A stretch of DNA of 64,000 nt from Ignelater luminosus (Eukaryota > Arthropoda > Insecta > Coleoptera > Elateridae): assembly GCA_011009095.1 (NCBI GenBank), contig VTPC01090027.1, forward strand, positions 248,001 to 312,000, in the 5' to 3' direction. Each line of letters opens with the position of its first letter. Within the stretch, counting starts at the first letter, position 1. Under the pieces are notes generated by a model. That model was not told the DNA's origin, did no database searches, and saw nothing but the letters and a program-made list of their open reading frames with translations. The translations under genes were made by a program, and so were the position numbers. Positions 59,150-64,000 of the stretch are shown in pieces.

Positions 59150-59542
59150 TTTTATTTGTTACAGCATGTATATCTTACAACAGCTATAAGAAAGCAAGCC
59201 TTAATTGCCCACTTGAAGAAACTGAATAAAAACAGACTAATTATTACGCACGATATCATTACTCAAACGAGAATAAAACTAGCAAAACAAGAAAACAGAA
59301 AATTCTACAAACATTTTCGATAGAAGTGACCAATCGCTTAAGATAAGACCAAAGCCAAAGAAATGAAGTTGGGTAAAACTGTGGATTGCACCCTTCCTAG
59401 TAACCTGAGTGGTGTCGAACTCGTTTGATTTTTTGTCGTCCAAATAATTGACGTCATTAAGAAGTCTTTCTTGTTCTATTCTATTGTTTAAGATTTCGAC
59501 ATCTTCTTTACATCCTGAAATGACATTTCTAAGCAGTGACAT
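59150..59542 (-). CDS. Possible two-exon micro-gene
   Basis: ATG 59542, in a good insect start context (CAAAATGTC), opens a frame whose first 46 codons look coding: MSLLRNVISGCKEDVEILNN, then a charged helical stretch ending NEFDTTQ. After that the frame runs into sequence that looks intronic. CAG/GTTACT (about 59406) is a possible donor, and TTTTTATTCAG (ending 59222) a good acceptor. Beyond it one frame reads FFKWAIKACFLIAVVRYTCC and then stops, followed at once by an AATAAA-like signal. However, the phase of that frame fits a weaker donor; with the CAG/GTTACT donor the product would end after six more residues. The family is not recognised. Treat this as a hypothesis. Confidence 0.25.
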
Positions 59543-60134
59543 TTTGACGACGTTGTTTCAAATGTGAATGTGACGTAAATGATAACCAATAAATAACGTG
59601 AACTAGACGTGATTTTACTTGCTAGATGTTCTTCAATATTTTGTGAGTTTTGAAGCAGGAACCAAGACGATCTGCTTAAAATATTTTCTACTGAGATCTC
59701 TGTGTTTATTTTCAATGTAAATGTAATACATAGAAAGTAATTAAATGCAAATATGGTTAGAATTTTAAAACATGAATTACGCTTTATTGCTCTTGAATCT
59801 ATTTCTGACTAGTTTGGTAATTGTTTTGCCAAAAGTTTCTAACCGCCGAAAATAAATTTCTTCTTTATATATTATTCAACGCTTTGAAAGGGAAACAGAA
59901 AGAGCAGCCGTCAATGCATTTTCAATAAGTGTTGAATTGGACAAACTAACTCTGAATACGACATGATTTTTGGTCTTTTCAATTATCATCACTTATCATC
60001 CTTTTATGAACCGACTAGACTTGTCGAGTAAGTTAAATTATTCGAACCAATGAAGTTTGTCTTACTAACACACTTACTTTTATTTTAAGCCTTGTCGATT
60101 AAAAGGACACAAACATTCAAGGCAGACTAAATCC
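59543..60134. other. Non-coding stretch
   Basis: AT-rich, nothing recognised. The frame at 59488-59715 on the minus strand overlaps the start of the putative micro-gene and has no motif. Confidence 0.45.
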
Positions 60135-60229
60135 TGGGGCAAGTCCTGATCTTGAAGCAAGTGACAAGTATCGTGTTCAAAACATACAAAATTGGTGTTG
60201 CCATTTAAATTTATAATTTACGTTGCATA
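60135..60229 (+). pseudogene. Older LINE relic, left fragment
   Basis: Nucleotide wording matches the C-terminal tail region of the LINE at 31900-32947: GTGACAAGTATCGTGTTCAA and CAAAATTGGTGTTG here against GTGACAAGTGCCGCATTCAA and CAAAATTGGTGTTG at about 32319. The match breaks off at the insertion point of the jockey-like LINE and resumes after it. Confidence 0.75.
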
Positions 60230-62560
60230 AGCTTGCTTTCACTTCTTACTTTTCCGAGCCAGCCGCTATCCCCACCTTTATCATCTGCCCTTGATCACCA
60301 ACTCTATACTGTTGCAACTCTTAGCTCTAAATCCACGCTTCGTCACCTACAGAGACTGGAAACGTGACGACTAGGACGCGTTCCGGACTTACGTCACCGA
60401 CAACTTCCCAGTCGATCCGCCCCTGATTACTGTCCCCGAAATCGAGGCCGCCGTTCACAGCCTTACCACCACCATACAAAACATAGCTGACACCTCAATC
60501 CAGCTCAAATGCACCAACGCCGACAGCAAGAAACATAGTCTGACTTATACAAGAGAAACGCAGACTCTACAGAGAATTCGCCAGGACCGTCATACTCTAG
60601 TCAAGACGAAGATCACAGACAGGAAGCTCCAAACCATGACAGGCTGCAGAAAACAAAGCAACCCTCACACAACGGCAAGATAACCACGAAACCTCAAAAG
60701 AAAGCAGAAGTCTTCGCCAATCTGCTCAAGGAGATTCACCAGCCTCCGGACGACCAATCCCTGTTTCGACTAAGATCACCTCCAACACGTCAATGACGCG
60801 ATCCAGGACAACCCCCCGGATAAAAACTGGTACGAGTACCCCCGGAGCCGCCTTCTGAACCCTCCCCCCCCGCCATCGGATATTCTTCTTCGCTCCCGCT
60901 CCCCATCTTCGACAGCTTTCTTCGCTGAGGCCACTTCCCGACCTCCTAGAAAACCGCCCGCGTTGTCATGATTCCCAAGCTCAACAAAGACCACCACGAT
61001 CCCTCTTCCTATCGCCTCATCGCTCTGCTCAAAGTCTTAGGCAAGATGTTTGAGAGAATTCACGCCAACCTCATGATCACGTACGACATTCTTCCCTCGA
61101 TCCATCTAGAATCCACTTTTAAAACTCCAGACGGGTGCGGTTCAAAACACAGAAAGGTGCATGCTTGCGATCTTCCTAGACAAAAAGCGCGCATTTGACA
61201 ATGTTTGGTACGAAATGCTTCTTCAAAAGCTCCTCACCGCTGCGCATCATCCGGAGTATCCTGATCCGCGATCACCACCGGGTAGGAGTTGGTCGACAAC
61301 TCTTCCACGTTTACACTCCGAAGGCTTGTATCTGGCAGGGATTCATCCTATCCCCGCTTCTGTTCATCTTTTATTGCCACGACATCCCACGATCGCAGAA
61401 CAAACCCGTCGCGCTGGCGCAATTCGCCGACGATACCGTGCTTTGAGCCACTGCCGCTTCCAGGAATCTGTCACGCGACCTCGAGCGTCTAAAATCCTGG
61501 CTCCAGTGGTGAAGGATCAGACCCAATCCCAACAAGACCCACATGATTCTTTTCAAACACCCGACACTGCACGAAACCGTATCTCTCGGACAACAACTTT
61601 CACCTCGAACTGTGAAGCAACCGTTTCCAGTTGTCTCCCACCGTCATCTACTTGGGCATCATGTTTTCGAATAACCTTTTTTGGATCGAAGGATTGTTGG
61701 GTTTTCGCGGCGGCATCCGCGGATGCCACCAGTGCACCCTCATCCACACCTACAAAACATTAGTCTGGGGGTCTTGGATTATCACTTCATCTATTACTAG
61801 GCTGCTGCAGACTCGTGGAATCGCTTCGCAGGAATGAGAGGACTATATATCGGAAGCTGCTTCGATTGGATCGCTTCCCCTCTTCTGGGAATGTTTGCGA
61901 TCTAGCCGGAATACCTGCAATAGACACCAGACTCGACCTTATGCGGGGCGGCTTCGTGAAGAGGGCCATCGGGCAGAACCAACCGCCACTGTCGACACCC
62001 TAAGAACTCCCACCGGCCCCATTCCCAGGAAACCCAAGAAAAAGCTCAAGCACCCTCCAGCTATTCTTCTTGCCCAATTCCCTAAGCTCCCCGACGACTT
62101 CCAAGACATTTTGCAGAGCACATCTTTGGCCACCAGATTAACCAACCAAGTCCACACCCAATACCCGGGACTTTCATTCACAACACCTCCACAAATCTGT
62201 AACCTTCATTTTTCTTTTTCCCCGCCACAATTCTGTTTTCTGTTTCAGGTACCAGCAAGACTCCAAAAGCCAACGACATGCCGGAAGCCGAGCAATGGTG
62301 GGTTGCGGTGCACTCGTAGTACAAGTGGACGCGCTCAATCTTGTTGCCCTTGTATCAGTGGCGACGGAAAAGTCGACAAAGGACTGGAGACTTCCACACT
62401 TCCCTCCTAGCCGATCAGGCAGGATACGTTGCGGGAGGTTTACGATCGACCATCTCATCCTATTGTTTATCTTGGACGAAAAGGCTCATGCCTACGAGTC
62501 GCTTCTGCTGCTCGGCAGCAACAGGAACAATTATGATTTGACCCTTTGAGCTTGTTTCAC
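60230..62560 (+). mobile_element. Jockey-like LINE nested in an older LINE, with target duplication
   Basis: ~2.3 kb, distinctly GC-richer than its surroundings. The sequence AGCTTGCTTTCAC (60230-60242) is repeated as AGCTTGTTTCAC (62549-62560) at the other end, a 12-13-bp target duplication with one indel. The host sequence on both sides belongs to the same older LINE family (60135-60229 and 62561-62900). The element is 5'-truncated downstream of its endonuclease and has no poly(A) tail visible. Confidence 0.8.
60300..62200 (+). pseudogene. Jockey-like reverse transcriptase, decayed
   Basis: In order on the plus strand: the linker before the RT (TVPEIEAAVHSLTTTIQNIA near 60440), EKRRLYREFARTV near 60560, MIPKLNKDHHDPSSYRLIAL (RT N-terminal block, 60968-61030), LGKMFERI, FLDKKRAFDNVWYEML (motif A Asp, 61173), GFILSPLLFIFYCHDIP (motif B, lacking the usual Gln-Gly-Ser order, 61339) and LAQFADDTVL (motif C, both Asp kept, 61417). 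Then come DLERLKSWLQW and a tail rich in R and P. Frameshifts and stops separate nearly every block. It acts in cis on its own RNA in intact relatives; this copy is dead. Confidence 0.8.
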
Positions 62561-62900
62561 AATTTCACAAATCCTTGAAAGTATCAATTGGGAACATATA
62601 CACATATTTTAATTCCGTTAAAGTGTTCAATATCTCTTGATTCTGAATTGATACCCGAGGCACTTGGTAGAATCGTATGCTTATTAGGCCTCATCCCATG
62701 TTATCTTCGTTTTCAAGAAGACTGCTGTCAAGTTCGACAACTCTTGCGTCTCGATCTTAAAAAGTTCAACACGAGTTTTAAGACACGTTATTTTTCAAGT
62801 ACTTAGTAGACGCCTTTTGTGTTTTGTTTTATGTCCGGTCACCTAGTTTAAGTAGGATTACCTTTTTATTACAAAATGTAAATTGAGTTATAAAACATAG
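62561..62900 (+). pseudogene. Older LINE relic, right fragment
   Basis: Continues the family of 31900-32947. GAAAGTATCAATTGGGA..ATATACACATA matches GGAAGTATCATTTAGGA..ATACATATACT there, TCTGAATTGATAC is identical, and the CTGTCAAGTT..AACTCTT..ATTTTAAGACAC blocks follow in the same order. It is more decayed than the copy at 32 kb. Confidence 0.75.
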
Positions 62901-63479
62901 AAATCCTGTTGGTAAAGCTGTTTGTCGATACTATAATCTCTATAATGCAGAAACTCAGTACGTCAAATATGCACGAGAAAATTTAAATTTTCTAGTTCTG
63001 ATAAGGTTTTTACTTGACTAGTTATTAGCAGTGCCGTTAATTTCCATTTAGAACTAATTTTTAATACATTCATTAAAATAGTAAATATGTGAAGATTTAA
63101 AATAGAAATGGAAAAAAAGTTTTGTAGAGCGATTCAATTTGGAAAAGTGTTAAGTCTGATACATATTACGAGTGTTGTTCTCTTAGAATTTATTGTTTTC
63201 CCCCAGTTAACGTCTTAAAGTACCGTAGGTATATAAGACAAAACTTTCGCGATGACGTGGAGGGTGTCAGTGTTACAGTAGCGTGGAGTTTGCTCACTGT
63301 TTTAAAGTGTAATAATATCAAAATCAGTAAAATAAATTGAACAAAACATGCCCTTAATTGCGAATAGAATAATGGAGTAAGCTCTTAATGCTTAATACGT
63401 ACGTAACTTAATGTGTTGCGAATGTATCGTGAAGCGAACGGCTGTTTTATTCGTCTCCTACTAATTTCGGCTTTGTTAA
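62901..63479. other. Non-coding AT-rich stretch
   Basis: No gene or repeat recognised. Confidence 0.5.
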
Positions 63480-63860
63480 TAGTTTGAGGATGAAGTTTAT
63501 GCCTTAATTATTGTTGGGATTTATTAAATTGATCCTCACATAGCGCTCGGCGTGAAAAGAACGCTTGCCGTCATCAATTATCGTTAGCCGGCAACGTGTT
63601 CTTGTCAAATTTTCATAATTAGGTTGCCGGCAGTGTGGAGTGCCATTGTGGAGGCTTAACGAAGAGCTAGTTGTTAAAATATTATTTGCTTTCAATACGC
63701 GCCTCTCTCGTTACATGGATGGCTGTGAATCGTTTTGGCGGTGCTAATTATTTCGCACCTCGCTACTAACTTACAATGGTAATCTGACAATAATCCGCTG
63801 CAGTTACAATGTCTATTATTCCGATACCCTTTCAATTGTTACAACCTGGCTGATGATGTA
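63480..63860. promoter_or_regulatory. GC-richer non-coding block, possible enhancer
   Basis: Balanced composition with many TAAT/ATTA words (GGTGCTAATTATTTCGC, TTCATAATTAGG) and two near-repeats of GCCGGCA (63588 and 63627). No coding frame. Looks like a homeodomain-rich regulatory block; composition and motif content only. Confidence 0.25.
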
Positions 63861-64000
63861 CCATTAAAGTTATGAACTGAAAACGCTTCGTGAATATAAT
63901 GTAGTAGTGTACAGTATATACATATACATCGGTGGTGGTAAAATATTATTTCCAGATTAATTTAATCACGAAATAACCTCGTCCTGTGTAAATGTGGTAT
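63861..64000. other. Window end, nothing recognised
   Basis: AT-rich sequence with no visible feature. Confidence 0.5.

Overview
The window looks like a repeat-dense, AT-rich intergenic region of an insect nuclear genome. The reasons are short GT-AG introns, a spliced insect-type CRAL-TRIO gene, a mariner-family transposon, and several kinds of non-LTR retrotransposon (LINE) known from insects. A beetle or another holometabolous insect fits, but the order cannot be fixed from this sequence alone. Nothing here is prokaryotic: there are no operons, ribosome binding sites or CRISPR arrays.

Only one apparently intact host protein gene was found. It is a five-exon CRAL-TRIO (Sec14-like) lipid-binding protein gene on the minus strand at 37183-38313, reconstructed by hand from splice sites. 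It gives an uninterrupted 300-residue product. A possible two-exon micro-gene at 59150-59542 (minus) and a spliced pair with a weak homeodomain-like helix at 25760-26047 (plus) are much less certain.

Layout. 1-9057 is mostly non-coding, with a ~155-bp tandem repeat (1060-1935) and a small GC-rich island near 5.3-5.6 kb. 9240-14690 is an array of a ~250-bp satellite. It is interrupted by a 2.9-kb RTE-type LINE with a near-perfect 13-bp target duplication, by a second 5'-truncated LINE on the opposite strand, and by a 400-N assembly gap. 16.8-19.0 kb holds a coding-like relic, a tRNA-derived SINE-like piece and a 42-bp minisatellite. 21.4-26.1 kb holds a MITE hairpin, a cysteine-rich ORF relic, a deleted Ty3/gypsy pol relic, a LINE tail and a fold-back repeat. 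26.1-31.4 kb is largely empty. 31.4-35.5 kb holds a hAT C-terminal fragment and three LINE relics; the last carries an R2-like restriction-type endonuclease end. The CRAL-TRIO gene follows, with a mariner element (D41D spacing, perfect 32-bp inverted repeats, broken transposase) about 370 bp upstream of its start codon.

41.0-46.4 kb is the most unusual part. Two broken copies of a PIN-like/cysteine-rich (CXC-like) multicopy gene family lie on opposite strands inside two nested pairs of inverted repeats. 46.5-47.5 kb is a Gly-Pro-type minisatellite. 47.5-49.0 kb is a decayed minus-strand LINE. 49-53.5 kb is non-coding with GC-richer blocks that could be regulatory. 53.6-55.2 kb is a LINE whose 5' half is inverted against its 3' half, as in twin priming. 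60.1-62.9 kb is a jockey-like LINE nested inside an older relic of the family seen at 31.9-32.9 kb, with a target duplication. 62.9-64.0 kb is non-coding.

The genes do not form a pathway. The window records successive waves of transposon insertion around one small lipid-carrier gene.
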